Notes: a model not told the origin generated them from the letters alone. A stretch of DNA of 64,000 bases from Pelecanus crispus (GCF_030463565.1 NC_134651.1:12598734-12662733), one strand, 5' to 3'; numbered from the stretch's first letter, positions 14,701 to 31,200 are shown. Program-made: numbers and translations.

Positions 14701-17700
14701 TGTTGTTACAGCTGGCAGCCTTTATCTCACCTTCGGGTAAACGCACCAAATTATTTCTTCTGACATTTAGGTCGCGCAAGGATTCCAAATTGCCAATCTG
14801 TGGAGGTATTGTCTGTATTTCATTACAGCTCACATCCTACAAAGCAGGAGTAAAGAATGAGTTAGCAGTTTTGACATTACCACCACTGACTGGTAAGCCT
14901 CTGTTAATTACAGTATGTAGTGTTCTATTTAGGGACTGAAAGAAAAAGACAACTATTCACGTAACACCTCAGATCCTTATATTCATTAAATCTCATTGCT
15001 GATCTGAAGCATTACTCTCATTTTAAATATTTGGGGAAATAAAAGCTTTAAAAGATTAAGCATTCAGATGTAGAAGTTTATTTCAAGTTATCTCATTCAA
15101 GTTATTCCATATTATTTGAGACAGTGCAACTTGCTATATAAAAGCTTTTTGCCAGAAACAAATGCACCAACAGCTCTAATTCCACCCAGCCTTCCTCTCA
15201 AATATGAGGAAGGCTCTTAGTTAAATTGACGTGGCTCATTTGCTCTCCAGTGCAAGGCATCTTTCCCCCACATAAATTTTTTTAAAAAAATCTCAGAGTA
15301 TTTCAAACTCTTTTCTAACACCTCTGTACAAAGTCAAAACATAGTTGGAGATACTATGGCAGATAGAAATCTTCCTTAGGCTAAGAGCAGATTTAAGTAA
15401 CTTGCTATTGCATACAAGTGACTGGTTTACAATCACAAAGTTGTCAGCAGAATGAGAAACAGGATGTCCATCTTGCACATGCCCAGATAGCATCCTAATT
15501 AGGGCATTATTTTGATCAGTTTAAAAAAAATGTTATTTCTGAAGCACCTCCAAACCTATTAAACACATCAATTAAAAATTAAAGTAATAGTTAAAAAATA
15601 ACTGTATACTCACAAGTTCTGTCAGCTGTCTGAGCTGTCCAATTTCTTCAGGTATTGAAACTAACTTATTATTACTTGCTATCAAAACCTTTAGCGGTAG
15701 ACTGCAGAGATGTACTGGCAATGTTGAAAGCTGGTTTCGACTTTTTGGACAGAAAGAAAACAAAATCATCAGAAGTCTAACGAGAAATCACCTCACATCT
15801 TAATGCAATGAAAGAGACATACAAAAAGCACACTCCATTTAGATGATCAACTCAGTTTTTATAGAATTACTGTAAAAGTAGTTCCACAAAGCCTTTCTTC
15901 ATTACTTGCTTTACCTAGTTACTTGTGAACAAAATCTGAATATCAAGTACCAAGCCTGATCAGATGTTTTCGAACTCGGCACGGGGGAATATGATATTTT
16001 TGTGCCCTCTCAGGTGCTTCTGACAACTGGCCAGCCCCTGTCACAAATGAGTATGCTTGAACAGAGTGCAAAAGCCTTTCTGATAGGTAGTATTGCAGGT
16101 CAGCACATACAAAATGCCACAGAGAAAGTAATTACCTACTCAATTAGAAATATACTTTAAATATTCAGTAAGTTACGTGGATCTAGACTCTTGGTATGAT
16201 GGATTTCACTATTCCAAAATACAGTCTTGGACATTTCATAATAACCTACTATTAAAGTAAATATGAGGTCATATGGCTGGACCGTAACCTCACATGAGAA
16301 TCAGGCAGAATGAGAATGGATTGTAAAAGAGAAAGATTCCCTTTAAAAATAAAACACAGCAAGGAGCAGTGACTGAATAATTAGAAAGTAAGTTATTAGG
16401 ATCTTAACTAAGGCTTTGATCAGGTGTTGACATTTACCAGAATATGCTGCTGTATTATTTCATGTTTGAAACCCAGATTTCCCTACTATTAAAGGAAAAA
16501 AAAAAAAAAAAAAAAAAAAAGTTCTGAGCAAAAGTTCTGATGTGAACAAACAGCAGCTTTTAAAAGGATAATAATTGCACTGCACCTACTAGAGATCATA
16601 GCAATAGGAAACCCATACCTGATTCATATCCTATTCCTACATTCTCACCATCAATAAAAAAAGAAAATAAAGAAACATAAGCATACTAAATTGGCAAAAG
16701 TATAACAGCAGAAGGAAATAGCCTGAAGTTTTTCTTGATTGGTATCACTGCCAATTTGTGATGAGGAACTTTCCGCACCTCTTAAAAGACATTCTACAAA
16801 AGGACGATGCTTACACTGTTGAATTTCATCAACAGGCTAAGTTGCAGCAATTAGCTTTTAATGCTGGTAGAGAAGCGTTAATGCTTGAGAAAGATCTTTA
16901 AAAGCCACCAGTACAGTGAAGGTAAAGGGAAATTGCATAAGCCTTATTCAGCTGCTGAGAGCTGAATTGTTCCAAAAGCTCTATCCTCTCTTTGCAGTCT
17001 GCATGCCTGTATTTCACATGAAGACTACTGGAATTTACTTTGTGAGTCCTTTAAGTTGGAATTAGCTTTCTTCTTCATACTCCACTTGTAGAACCTACTG
17101 TTTAATCCTCATGTTCCCTGATCCACCTAAGTGGGAAAGACTGGTTCAGGTTGCTTTGATTCAATGACATACAATATAAAAGCGTGATGATTACACACCA
17201 TGTTAGCGTTATTTATGGATGCATCAAAATTTATAAACCTAGACTGCTGACACTAAAGCAAAATTTCTAAGACAATCGTTACCTGATATTTAGAAATGTT
17301 AAAGACTGTAAGTTCAAAACGGTCTCTGGGATATATCGAATGCAGTTCTGGTACAAATTAAGACTCTCGAGGGAGACAAAGTGACATGCTTCTGCTGGAA
17401 GCTCTGACAGTCTGTTCCGTGACAAATCTGAAGGGAGGGAAAAAAGAAACATTCAGTAAAGCTATCTTAAAACTTCATGAGGACAAGTATTGTCTGTATA
17501 TTCACCGTCACACAGTGGGAACAGTTGGACAGTTTCACCATCCTGCCTGCAAAATTTTCAAGATTATGAAGTGACTCTCACTTCACACACAAAATAAATC
17601 AACATCTTTTAAAATCTCACCGCCACAATGAGAAAGAGAGAGCCAGATGCAACGCTGCTTTCATAGTCACACTTTCACATCCCGAACTGGCTTATGCTTA

Positions 17701-19260
17701 GAGAAAGCTAGTTTAAGATGCTGAAAGCCCAGCTTCAAATCTCTGTTCCAGGACAATCTTTAGATTATGGAGTTTGTATTGGTTGGGCAGAGTTGTAATG
17801 AAAAGAATCAGAAAAGTACTTTTCTCCCAGCCTCCTGCTAACGTACTCTCTGCTACATGGAAATCTCAGCTTCAAATTTCTGGCCTAAAATATATACTTT
17901 ATATAGATACACGCATATTTATAGGTAACAGTTCCAACAGGGGAAACATGAGGCACACACCTTAGACTAGCCTTCTATACTCTAGCCACAGCATTCCCTC
18001 CTTCAGAGAGATTCAAGCCTGTAATCTCAACAGGCAATGGAAGGATTTTCAATAAAGGGTCTTCCCAGCTGCAGAGAAATGCTCAGCTTGCTGCTAGCAG
18101 TAAGGTTTACTGTTTTGTTGTGAGCCTACATTCCTTGCTTGGCAAGAGATAAAAATTTAACCAAAACTCCTACCAAATGTTTGTATTTGAAGAATCAGTA
18201 CTTTTCCTTAGCCAGTTCAAATTACGAGTCTATATGTATAAAACATCCATCAGTATTACTCTCCTCGTAAAAGCTGCACTGTGATAAATAACACAGTTGC
18301 AAAGGTTTCTTTTTTCTTTAAAGGTCAAGGGAAGCTCTTACTTATAAATGTCACAGGACAGTTCTCACAGACACACACCCAGCTTCTTAATACACCCAGC
18401 TCTTAATTCTAACACGAGTTATGCTCACATCAAGAGCACCTTGCATGAGCAGGGAGTTGCTATAGAGATACTGCCTGTCTAATAAACTGACACCTTTACA
18501 TTTTTAAGGGAGGGCAGACATTCATTGCAAAAACCCATCTAACCTGAACTGGTGGTGTGACTGATTAAAAAAAAAAAAAAAGTAATCCAAATTTAATTGC
18601 TATTTTCTTTATTTCTTTTGAATGTCAATTTTTCCTCATCAGCATAAGAGGATAAAAGCTCTAACCCTAAAGCATATACAATAAACTGACACAGTAATTT
18701 CTGTATCTTTATTCCATGAAGGAACCATTGAATACAGATTATTTTTTAAGGACTACCAATACAGATAGGTCTTGTGACTCCTGACATTTTTTATTTCTTT
18801 TTTTAAAGGGAAACTTTACCAGAGTAAAAAAGCCCTCATCAGAGACATCCTGCCTACCACTGATCCAATGTATGCTGCTCTAGGTTGCCCAAGGAAAAGA
18901 GGTCACTCTGAGTGCAGCTGGAACTGACTCTAGGTCTACCTCAATGCTTAGACAAGCCATGAGCTACTACTGATAAGTAACCAGTAATTAAAAATCTCAG
19001 TAGAAAGAAGCACTATGAAAAACTTTGTGGAGAAAAACCTCCAGAGGTACTTCAAAGTACAAGTGGGAAGGAACTGCATTATCCAATCTACAGGTATGGC
19101 TGAAGCTAACTATAGAAGAGGCTATGATGGATATAAAATTCAGCAGATGTTGCAGGGTACACACAGATAAGAAAACACGAAAATCATGGGAACTTCTAAT
19201 CTACCAATACAAAAAGGTAACGGGGAATATAACAAAACTCCTTGTCTGTTCAGCAACGAG

Positions 19261-19297
<37 letters not shown>

Positions 19298-22200
19298 CAC
19301 TAAGGGCTTCTTTCCAGCTTGTTTCAGCCTCAAACATGACCTCGGCTTAAACTTGTCCGAACTTGGTTTTGAAAACCCAACATTTTTAAATGAACATTTC
19401 TGACCAGCTCTAATAGTGGAAGCTAGAACTACAAAATAATAGAAGTCATCAGCATTAAGCCTGCACTGCATATCTAGAATTGTTTAATTGCATTATGACA
19501 GAAAACAGTTCTGGATCTTTGCCCCTCTTCTCTATTTTTTTGTGAAAGAGGACAACATTTCCCCCCTGCCTTTTTTTTTTTTTTTTTTTCTTCTAAGAGT
19601 GAGGAAAATCCTGCACATACAGATTGCTGAAGACAGCTTCCATAAACATCCTAATCTTACTGTATACCAGCCCAGATAAAACATCAGATAAATGTGTCAA
19701 ATACAAAGAAAGACCACTGTGATTGATCCTGCTTTGTGCTACTGCCGAACCCAAAGTTTTCTTACCTCTGTTGCTTGTCCCAGGCCCTTTGTATTGTCAG
19801 AGTTTGGGGGAAACTCTGATCAGAATGAAATATAACAGTTTTTCTGATTACCTCACCACAGAGCCCCACAAACCCTGTGCCGGCACCAGGGAAAAATGCT
19901 GGTGCAGGCAGCAGAGTCCTTTGTTCTGGTGGCACGGATTACTTCTGCTGATTTAAAGCACCCACCAAACTCCAGCCTAAGTGGAGAGAGCAAATGAATT
20001 GGACTGATCAGAACCTGCTTAAGAATCTGTAGATGGTGAAGGAGGCAATAAGATATCTGTGTATATCCTGCAGGGACACAGCATACACTTTCAAGGGAAT
20101 TTATGAAACAGACACTTATTTTACACAAGCCATCTCCCATAATACATTAGTCTGTCCTAGGGTTTCTTCTGCTTTACTTCCATAATTTAATTCTTGTTAA
20201 TGTTTTAGTGAAAATGACAGCAAATTCCAACCTTCCCCTCCTCCAAGTTGTATACTTGCAGTAGGTTTAAAGCAGAGTAATAGTGCTAAAACTATGCAAC
20301 ATTGCTATATCCAAAACTGACATTACCAATAGGGTCTCTCCTATGCCAACATTGTTGTAAAACTAACAGAAGGGCAATTTCCAAACAAATATACTGTCCC
20401 AATACAAATAAAAATGATGTAACCTGAAAAATTTCTAATAAGCACAGCCAATCACAGTATTTGTAATCACTGGAATTACCTGTGATACATATAACTTGCC
20501 TTAAGGTTTCACAGTATAGTTGTATGTTACCATATAAGAAAGAGAGAAGGATGCAAATTATTTCAGAGATGACAAGAAACAAGCAAGATTAATTTAGAAA
20601 AAAAAAATTCCAAGCTTCCACATGGACTAGATGTTTAAATACCTATTTATTTTAAAAAATTATTACAACATTGGTTCACCTATAAGGTGCAAGTGTTTTT
20701 CGTAGGTATTCTGGAAGATGGAACTGAATTCCACCACCTACCTCACAATATACTAACATCCTTCAGCACACAGCTGTGCTGGCAAAGTCTGTTTTAATAC
20801 TACCCATTTTAACAAAGAAATAGGCTTCCCAAGTAATGAGCCATATTTTCTGGCAGAAGAGTTACAAAGAAAAGGTTTCTTTCAAGTCTGTTTCGGAGAG
20901 GGTTTAACCACAAACATGAGAATTCTCAATTGTTTTTTGTTTCACTTTATCTTACCAAAGAACATTTAAAACCTAGTGTTTACATATTGTTTAGACCATA
21001 AGGCACGGGAGTACTAGTCAAGAACTTCACATATTCTGAGCTATCATTTAATATTTCTAAAGAAATAACGCCCTGCAAAATAACATTAGGTATGAAGAAA
21101 TGAAAATACACTTTGAACAACAAATGAGCTCATAGCATGATAGAAGAGACACCAAAGCTGGTTAGCAGTAACAACGAAGTTTTTCCAGACTTTCCCTCAA
21201 CCTACAGTGATTTTTAAAACTTGGCATTTCTGTTTAGCAGTAGAAATTCAGTGGAAAGCAGACTAAATTGGAGCTGCATTTTGATGCTGCAGTATAGCCT
21301 CTTAAATCATTCAAAATGGGTCTAACCAATTACAAGTTTGGTTAATAAGGTTGCAGCATTTTTACTCACACGATGGCCATGAGAATGCTATCTTATACAC
21401 AGCATCCGTGATTTCATGCGTTCGTATGGGGAGCTAAGAGTGAGGGGCTGCCAGGACCATAAAAAAAGGCAAATGCTAGGGAAAAAAGAGACTAAGCTAC
21501 ACTGTAAAATAAGAATACCTTGAGAATTAGATAGAAGCAATATATGATAAAATACAGTGTGAATTCTGAACCTGCAAATGAGGAACTGCTTTCGGTTATT
21601 TGCAATCCCCGCCTTGCCCCCCTGCAAACTTCAAACAAGTATTTAAATTTCCCAAAGTCCAGAACACATCATCCCTAAGACTCGGCGACAGTTTTGATCT
21701 TGGCCAATTTCTCTAGAACCCTCTCCCCACTCCAGAAAACAGACCTTAAATGGGACCAGAAACGGGGCAGAAGAGTACAGCACTCACTGTACAAAACAAT
21801 TCAACAACTCCATCCTCTTCCCCACCTTCCTCCTAAAAATATCTGAATGAAAGGAACAGCTCTAACAAAACCAGGAGAGAAATAAAGAAAAAAGCACTCC
21901 AGTGATTGGTTATATATTTACATATATGCTACTCTGCAGTACAGCAGCAGCTGGTGCTTTTCCAAAAGAGAAGTGGGAGTGAGGTAAAAGATCAAAAACT
22001 AAGGTATTTAATTGAAAATATCTTGTCATTTAAGACTTGTTTTAGTGATATTCTTCTGCTACTGTATCCATAAAATAACTGTTCAACAACCAGAAAATAA
22101 AAAGGTGTTATAGTACAAATTATTGTGCAAACTAAAAATTGTGCAAATATTTCCCTGCATTTCTCAGAAAAATGACAGAATGTTGCTGTGAGACTTTTTT

Positions 22201-25200
22201 TTTAAACAAATATTGTATCATGAATTAAGAAGGAATTGATGCCTGTCAAATCAACCAAGGAGTAACCAGCGTGATGCAGATTATTTGCTTTAATACGTAT
22301 GTGCACACCCTTGCTACTTGACATACCATAAAATGCAAAGAGCAAACGACTAATTCCCCCCCAAAACCACAAACGCTGAATTTCACTATGAATAAGCTTA
22401 TGAGTGAAATATGGCTATTATAATTTGAAGTAGGATTAACTTGTTTGCGTTCACATTTCATGGGTTAAAATTACTGTTACCAGAAATCTGCCTTAACAAA
22501 AAGGCTCTTCTAGCCTGCTAAAAATGGATGTGTTTCCTTGAAGACAAGATCATGTGGAATTTTGGCAAAGGGGAAGCGTTCTCTGGAACTAAGCTCTTTG
22601 TGAAAGATAAAAAAGCCAACAGTGCAAATATAAAACAAAATCTCAGAGTGGAGTCAGATCACTGACCTTTTCCATCTTAATTAGAATTCCGTTCAGAAAG
22701 CCAGCAAATCCTGTGTTAAATGTGACTAGAGAATACACTACGTTTAAAATTGCATCATTTGGCATTAAATGTAAACTCTCCCTGCTCAAAGAAGAATGTT
22801 CCTCTAACATCAAACATTAGCAGAGCTGTGTTCACACATCTTTAACTTAAGCCGTAACACAAATTCCGTCTCCGAAGGAAAACTGCTGATGCATAAAGAT
22901 GCACTGTTTAAGGTACCAGGCCCTTCAACCCACTACAGATGCTATAAAGAGAGGGAGCTGCAGCTCAACTGTTGCTGGCACTCAAACTAGCTGTGCAGTG
23001 GGGAATTCCAATTCATCACGAGATGCTAATGTGATCAGTCCACTAATCCTGTTGCGATGGGAATATGGCTTTGGCTCTCATTCCAATTAAAAACGACAAT
23101 GAGGGCCAGTTCTAGGCCTGGCCTCTGCTACAAAATTTTGTTGATAAAAATCTGCCTTTTGTTACCAGAGATCTGCACGTGTTCCCCACACACATTTAAA
23201 ATTTTATTTATTTTTTAAATGTAAACCAGCAAAGCCTCGATTTTTGGCCGTCTGTTCAAAACCAAGAGTCAGCAACCACCATAACACCCGCTGGCAAAAC
23301 GTTAATGTAAGAGAGATTGTGACATTATGTCAGCAGCTGTAAACTGTGGGCTCCCACCCATGATGTATCACATCTTCTGTAACAAGCCAGTTGCAGCTGT
23401 GCAACATCAGCCATGAATGTGCTGCAGTGATGCAACAATACTGGTATCTGTGAACTGATTTGAATCCTGATGGTGACACTGGCTGCTATAAACTGCTCTC
23501 AACTATGATGACTTCATTTGACGGGCAAGAAAATGTTCTGTTTTCCCTAAAACTATGAAGCATGTGTTGTAACTTAAAAGCACGCTCACCGTTTTCCTTT
23601 TATACCAGACAAATCTAAGACATGTTAGATTGCAGCTTACAGACAAAAATACATTTTCGTATCAATAATTAGATAAGCCAATCAATGACCAGGAGGCTGA
23701 CAGCCAGTATGGTGACAGAAGGAAAAAGGCTGAATGAACTGCCGTAAGAGGACAAAGTACAGCTGTTCAAGAAGAAATACATTCAAATCTGGAACTGTGT
23801 AAACAGACTTTATTTTTCCACATACACAACTTAAAGACCAGAAGCAAACTCCAGTTTCACAATGATAACAACAAAACCGCAATCACCAGCGTCTCATTAA
23901 ACACTGAAGAATATCCTTGAAGTAGCTGATGTAATCTTGCAGATATGTAAAGCAGCTCACCTGAACAACTCATTTACAACTACTGCTCAGGAAGTCACAC
24001 TGCTCCCTGGAAATTAACTGCTTAGGTTACAGGCATCTTTCAGATAACGTCACTAAACAGATCTTTTGAGGAACTTGATGCCATTTGATTGCTCAATTAG
24101 GACATTTAGAGTCAACTCTATTAGAACGATTACTCACATTTCCAAATGCATTTGAAGCATGTTGTTATCTAAACCTTAACTCCACTTTTTGTCATTCATT
24201 CTATTAGCCACATAAATTCTGCATATTCATCCCTGTTTTACGAATTTATTTGTTTCACCTCCCAAACATTTCAGAACTTGAAATGAAAATCTGAGAAGAG
24301 CAATGCTTGTGATCCTGCCGATTTTCAGGAAACATTCCCATAAAACTACTAAAAGAAAATTAATAAAACGAAAGCATAGCTCTAAGCAGATAAGCTACTG
24401 GTATTATTTTACTAACGGTTTTCTTGCACAACAAAACTAGATATCATCATAAAAGAATACCTCTGTGATGTAGTTCTGATGCTGTTGGTCTCTGTACTCA
24501 GTACCTGGGAATGTTTTCCTTTCTAAGTACTGAAAACATTGGCATCCTTAGAGCTTCATTTCACACCTGGAGGACTTCCTGACACAGGAGGGGTGATTTT
24601 ACCTCTTCCTGCCTGCTATGATATAACACTACCACTTTTGTCATACCCTAATTTAAAACAAACCTCAAATGTCGTCTCCTGACTCACCTTTTACTTACCT
24701 GACAGCCCTGTCAAACCTGAACTTTTCCCAACTATTCTCCCATGTATCTAAGATATACTTCTTGTAAACCTATTAAGTTAAGGTGAAAGAAGGTGGCATT
24801 TACTGAATCGAAATGAGGCTATTCTTTCTTTGTATTACCTAGGTAATGCACACTGCTGATGCAATAGCACCACGGCCCAAGCCGGAATACCCGAGTAATG
24901 GGCATAATGAAGACTGTTTTCACCTACGTTATTTTTGTAGCCCTGTAATGAAACACATCTCCCAATTCTAGCTTCAATTTCCAGTATTTTATGAGGGAAA
25001 ATTATATTCAGACATGCAATCCGTCCTTGATACACTTATCACATTTCAATTCTCAGCAGATCCATTCTTGGTATGTATGATCACATTCCTACTTAGCAGC
25101 AGTACTAGCAGCATTAAATCGTGTTTTAACCCTTTCCATGGACTAACATTTTGTAACCAAGAATCTCCAACCTGCTGGCTTTTGCAACATGAACAGGCTA

Positions 25201-28200
25201 TGATTTCTGCAGTTACAGAAAAAGAGGCAAAGGTTAGTGGTTTCTTCCAAATGTCAACTTGGTGGTGCTATGCCTGGAATGCAGAGGTGCTTACCACCAA
25301 AGCCTACTTCACCAACCTGAGAATATACCGCATAACATGCAAAACAAATTGAAAGGTTACACCTCACACTAAAATCAGCTCTCTGGATTTTCTGCCTTGT
25401 GTGCTGAAGACAAGGTTTGTAGCATGCTTTTAACCAAAGCTGCGTAACATTGTCCTTTGTAAAACCTGTTTCAAATCCTTGCCAAATCATTGTCAAGTTT
25501 CAGATGTGTGGATCAAAGTTTCATATATGCTGTTTCCTCTGGCTACACTTTTATTTTGGAACATGCAATACAAATAACAAAGCTTCTTGCCAAAGGTTTG
25601 AAAAAACAAGAAACCCCCTCACTTCTCTGAAGAACTCTCACAAATCCCTTGCTTGAAGCAATTTGAATGAGTGAGAACTATGGCCAAAGCATTTACCTTT
25701 TCCTTCAACACCTAGATTACCAAATGAAACCTGGCTAGTTTGTGTGTTTTTTAACTCAGGAGCATCTTAAGAACAGTCACACAGGGAGTTTTGCAGCATG
25801 TGGCTTCCAAATTACAACTACACTTGTTTTTTTTAAGCAGTAAGTTGCGCCTTCAACTCTTCTCCATTAAAACACATCACATAAAACCAAGAAATGAATC
25901 AAGTACAACTCTTACTGAGCTTAGTCTCTGCAACATTCACCACTCTCTGTTAAGACTAGAAAAATCTATGTAAAGATCTGTAAGAACTTTAATTATACTA
26001 AATAAGAAAACTCAGTCATACGTGGGATCAAAGAGGAAAACAGCACCAACTCCCATTCTCCTTCCCTTTTTTCTCTCCACATGATTTTAATGCATATTTG
26101 CTGTAGTTTAGCTTTCTCTTTTACACATGAATGAAAACCTCATGGGTGTCACCATAAAAAACACTGACTAAACACAAACACATATTTTACAGTCCTGCAC
26201 TTAACATCAGCTGCTGTATGTCCTCTGACAAGAAAGCACATTCCCAATGAAAGCATGACCTTCTCACAGGAGCACACTGCATGAGTACTGCAAGAAGAGG
26301 ATAAATATTCTAATCAGAGTTAACAACTTGGAATACAATGCCACTTCCTCTGAGAAATAATTTCATTTTCCTTTTGCAAGGAATAATAGTGTTTGTTTAT
26401 TAAAAGTTTTAAAAAAAACCCAGAACCAGTGGAAACTATAGAACACCATTACACAGTTGTTCTTGTGTGGTTACTGGAGAACAGGCAAGAGTGACAAGTT
26501 CCAGTCCCTGCAAGGAACTGAGAACTCCTAATATGCCGTCAACTCCGGTTGCTTTTCCTCTAGTTGCCTCTTGAGCAGGAAAATCAGTAGGCTAAATGAA
26601 TCATACTGTTATGTCAAGTATTATTTTTTCATTTTTCAATGTAGAACCTGTCTTCTCAGTCAGCCACTCTAAGCCAGTGAAGGGATCGATTCCTTAGTGG
26701 CCACGTGATATCATCCCCTCCCTTGCGCCAGCACTCCCAACCGTGCAGCCACACAGCCAGTTGGGTCTCATTACTGAGAACAAATCCTGCAAAAAAACAA
26801 AGCCACAAATAGTTTTCAGCCTGAGGCATGATCTGATTCATGCTGCAGTTGTGTAATCTCTAAGATCAATATAAGGGAGAGGATGAGAATGTGTGGCTGC
26901 ATGTGTAGGGAAGAAAGGGACCATGACTTTTGGCAGTAGCGGGGATTTGTACTAGCTGGTTAATAATAACCATGAAACTGTACTTTTTTTGGTTCCTTAA
27001 CACACACACTTCTAATAAAACACAGTTCTTTTCCCAGTAGCAATACAGGGTTGCAATCAAGTTTTGCTCATTACAGATACGTACCTGCGTACACAGCACA
27101 GTATTTTACGGATGGCACATGGTGGAGTAAAGCAAACAATTCAGGAATGAGATGCAACCACTTTTCAGAGGAGCAGCGAGCAGAATTCAGTGGCTTTAAA
27201 AAGGAGGCAGATGAATGAAGTCAGATGACCTACCAGCTGGGCCTTATGACTGGTCAGTAAACGATGGGATAGACTACAGACAGAATACAGACTGCAACTG
27301 CATGCACTGCTACAGCAGAGATGATGCAAAGTGGAACTGTTTATCCATGTTTGAAAATAAGGATTAATTCTAACTCCTTCCTGTGGGGTTTGGGGTTAAA
27401 GAAATTTTTACATATGCTCTGCTTCCAACTTCTGATGGACAGTGCCCCCCCCCCCCCCCCATCCAACCTTCTCTCTTCCAGAAATTTCATTCCCTTTCCT
27501 CACTGAACTTGGGCATCCAGCCAACAGCATAATCATGCTTCTCTTTCAAACAACCCTAAAACATAAAGCCAAACAAACTAAAATAAGTGAAAGTTGGAGA
27601 AGCAATGTTGCAAGAGATCTTACACTGAGGAAATGAACCAGAGTCTCCAGCTCACAAAGTCCGGTTAAATTGGGGAAGTTCAGTTCCTCACTGGCCAGCT
27701 GCATTGCAGGTCCCTCTGTTTTTTTGTGCAAAACATACACACAGTATTTATCACCAGGGAAGGCAGCCTTTGGACTACACCTACAAAGCTGGTAAGGCAG
27801 CATACACCCCTTCATTGACAAACATGGTTTAAAGAAGGCTATTTTGGTTTGACCCAAACCTACTCCTTGTTGACTTTAAACTAAAAAAGAAAGGAAAGAA
27901 AAAAAAAGAAAGAAGTCAAATCATAGCATGAAACCTGTATGTCTAGCCTTTTATACTAGTTTAACCAAGACAGTTTGAAATGCTACCTGAAAGCCTTGGA
28001 GATACACCCTCTGAGATCCAACTATACTGGTGTAAAATTATCACCTCTACTGGATACTCCTTACTAGCCCTTTGCTGTAAGCTACTGATTCTGCAACGCT
28101 TGTCTGAGCATTTCCCAATTCATATCAGGCAGAAAAAGTCAAGTTAGCTCACATGATTTTTCAAGTTGTTTAAACTACTCTTGCAAATTTTGCCTGAAGC

Positions 28201-31200
28201 TAACTTGGGGAAGATATACATGAACTGTATCTCTAGCAGATACGTAAGGGCAGTGACTTCCTTTGGCAGCACAGACTCCTTATCTGCACATTGACAAACA
28301 AGTTGAAGCCTTGCCTTTACAAAAAGGTTTAGAAAAAGAGGGGGAAGAAAGAAAACAACTTTTGAAAGAAAATCTTTAATCGTGATTCTATAAGCAGACA
28401 TTACTTGGAACTGAATCAGATCAAAGTCCTCATTACTTAAGCATTCTATTTTCTTCTAGCATTAAGCAACCATCTCTGCTAAAACAAAGGAGACTAAGCT
28501 CGTTCTGTAAATGCTTTGCTGCAACACCATTACTTAGAATCATTACGTGGTTCAGATTTGCTGCTTTGATTCAGGCCCTCAATCACAGCATACACAACAT
28601 GAAATTTACCTCTCCTCCTGTATTTCTTCCTCATGTGTTTTTATTTTTATTTAAGACATCTGCTTTTCTGGGTTCTCACATTCAGGATCATGGAGGATGA
28701 ACACCAGTAAATGGACATACTCCCAGCAAAAGCATCAGTACTTTCCACTATTTTTGCTTCCCATAGGCCTTAGCTGGTCTTGTCCCATATTATTTAGGAA
28801 AGACATACCTCCCTTCTATGGCCTCTCTTCCCCAATCAGGAAATGATTTCTCATTTTCTTTTACACCTCTGCACTTTCCCATGAATACTTCAAGACAACC
28901 GACAACTCAAGACTTGAGTATAACTTCTCACTTTCACAGGGGCAGAACTAACCTGGTTGTCACTTCATAACTTACAGCAACTTGTTCTTAGTGATCTGGT
29001 TTCTGGAACAGAGGAGAGATGAACTGCTGCACAGACATAGGAATGAATGTGGCAAAGGGCTGCAACTTCTTCAACCTGCTATGACAGTGTTTCCTGAAAC
29101 TACACTCAAGCTTAATTAAAATTCAGTTGAAGACATTCTTTTGCAGGCTCGAGTTGGAATGCTGAATCTAAAAGTCAAGTCACTTAACAATATGTATCTT
29201 TTATCTTGTTTTTAATTAAAAAGCTTGCTATTGTTGTTATAAAACTTGGCCTCACATCATGGTAAGTTGTATTAAAAAATATATTTCAGTACAAGATACA
29301 ACGCAAGCTGCCACCTCCAGAACAGGAGGCCTAATGGTGTAGTGGGAAGACATTTGCTCTTTAAGAGAGAAGAGAAGGCTGCGTGTTCTATGTGGTGACT
29401 TCTCATTTTCTTACTTCTACAAGTTTAAAGAAACACACTTTTCTCATGGTCCAGAGACTGGCCAATAAGCACTCAGAGGGCTTCAAGGTCTTTATAGACA
29501 TTATCATCTCCTTCAATTCCATTTCTCTCACCTTTCAGTTTTTACACGGAGAACCTATAGCATGCAGTGTGTACATAACATACCACACACAGAAGCAGCT
29601 ATGTAAAATAGAAAAGACTCTTGCCAAGAAACTACACTGCACATACAATTTTCCCTCACAAGAGACAGGAAAACAAAAAAATGATAAATATTACTTCCTC
29701 CATTTCATGATTAGGCTCTAAGATACTATGCTAGATATCATAGTCTATAGTTTAAATCTAACGTCAACTTTCAGTTATTCAGAAAAGGAGGGGGAAGGGA
29801 GGGTCAGATAACGTGGATAAAGCAATACCATAGGTTAATACAAAACATAATGCAGACAGTGTACAACGATAAGTAATGACACTGCTGACAGAAGAGTATC
29901 AAGACCTCCTAGGTAGCACTGAGCCAGGCTAGAAAACCCCTGTAAGGCAGCACAGTGCCTTTGAATAAATTTATGCTGTCCAAGCTGGCACTCCCACAAC
30001 CAGCTTAGGCACTCCAAGTACACCTACTACATTGCTAAACCACCCTCAACAATCTGTTCATAGCTATGGGGAGTTCTACCTGAAGAGACTCTCAGTGAGG
30101 AAGATCATATGTTACTGTCACTTTGCTTAATGGTCTGCCCTGGCTTTCATCTGTATCAGTGAAATAACTCATACATTCAGCAATTCCAACAGCTCTGCAA
30201 CTAATCCGTAACTTGGGGAAGGAGACCTGGCACAGAATAAAGGCAGGAATACGTCAGTCAGGAGGGCTGGAAATGTAAAATGCAACCAACAAAGACTTCA
30301 TATTTCTACCATTCGTCTATTTATTTTACTAAAAGCTAGGAATCACTTCAATTCATCTTAATATTGTACATAAAATTCTCCATCTACAAGTATTTTCACG
30401 TACAAATATGTCAGCTAATATAACAGCTGCCATTTACCTAGTATCACATTAGTTTTGCATATTCTCCCCTATCACCATTCGGCTAAAATATATTACCTTA
30501 CTCCCTTTTTTCCCCCTACAGACAATTATAAGTAGAATGATATATTAAAGTCAGCAATAGATGGACAGACCATAAAGAAAAACATTTTAGCTGTGAATAT
30601 ATTTCAGAATGTTTTAAGTGGAGAGTTAGAAACAAACTAGCTCAAACCAGAACTGAAAATTCAAAGGTCCTAAAAAGCAAAGTGAGAAATTTCACATAAA
30701 AAGGCCAATTACTTTCAGAGAAAGGCAAGCATTTCTATAAAATTTTATGCCTGTTATTACTGCATTTCTCTGAAGCTCTTAATAGAGTGCCTCCGTATTT
30801 ACGGTACTTAAGATAGAGCTTCATCAAACTACACAGTAAGGTCACCAAATATGTCTCATACCATTGCAGACACTCATCTGTCTTCAGCAGAACGGTATTT
30901 TATTGAGGAGAAAAGTCAATAAAGTCCAACAGTCAAAAGTCCTATGTTCTTTTAATGACTCCTTGAGGCCATCTCTCATGCTGACATCATCCCTAACAAA
31001 AAAAGTCTGTTACACTTTACACAAGCAGCATTGCAATTTTCAATAGGACAATTATTGCCAGAATTCTAGAAGAAGAGCTGGAGTCTTACCAAGTCATCTG
31101 TGCAGTACAAGCCATTTTAGTGTCAAGAAATAAAACAACAGTATAGGATATGTATGGAAAATATCCTCTATCAAACAGAAAGAACAGCCAAATGAGGAGA

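Noticed and set aside
19025..19294. A30 tract considered as the tail of a processed pseudogene or retroposon.
   Set aside because: The preceding sequence does not resemble any gene or SINE I know, and no target-site duplication is evident.
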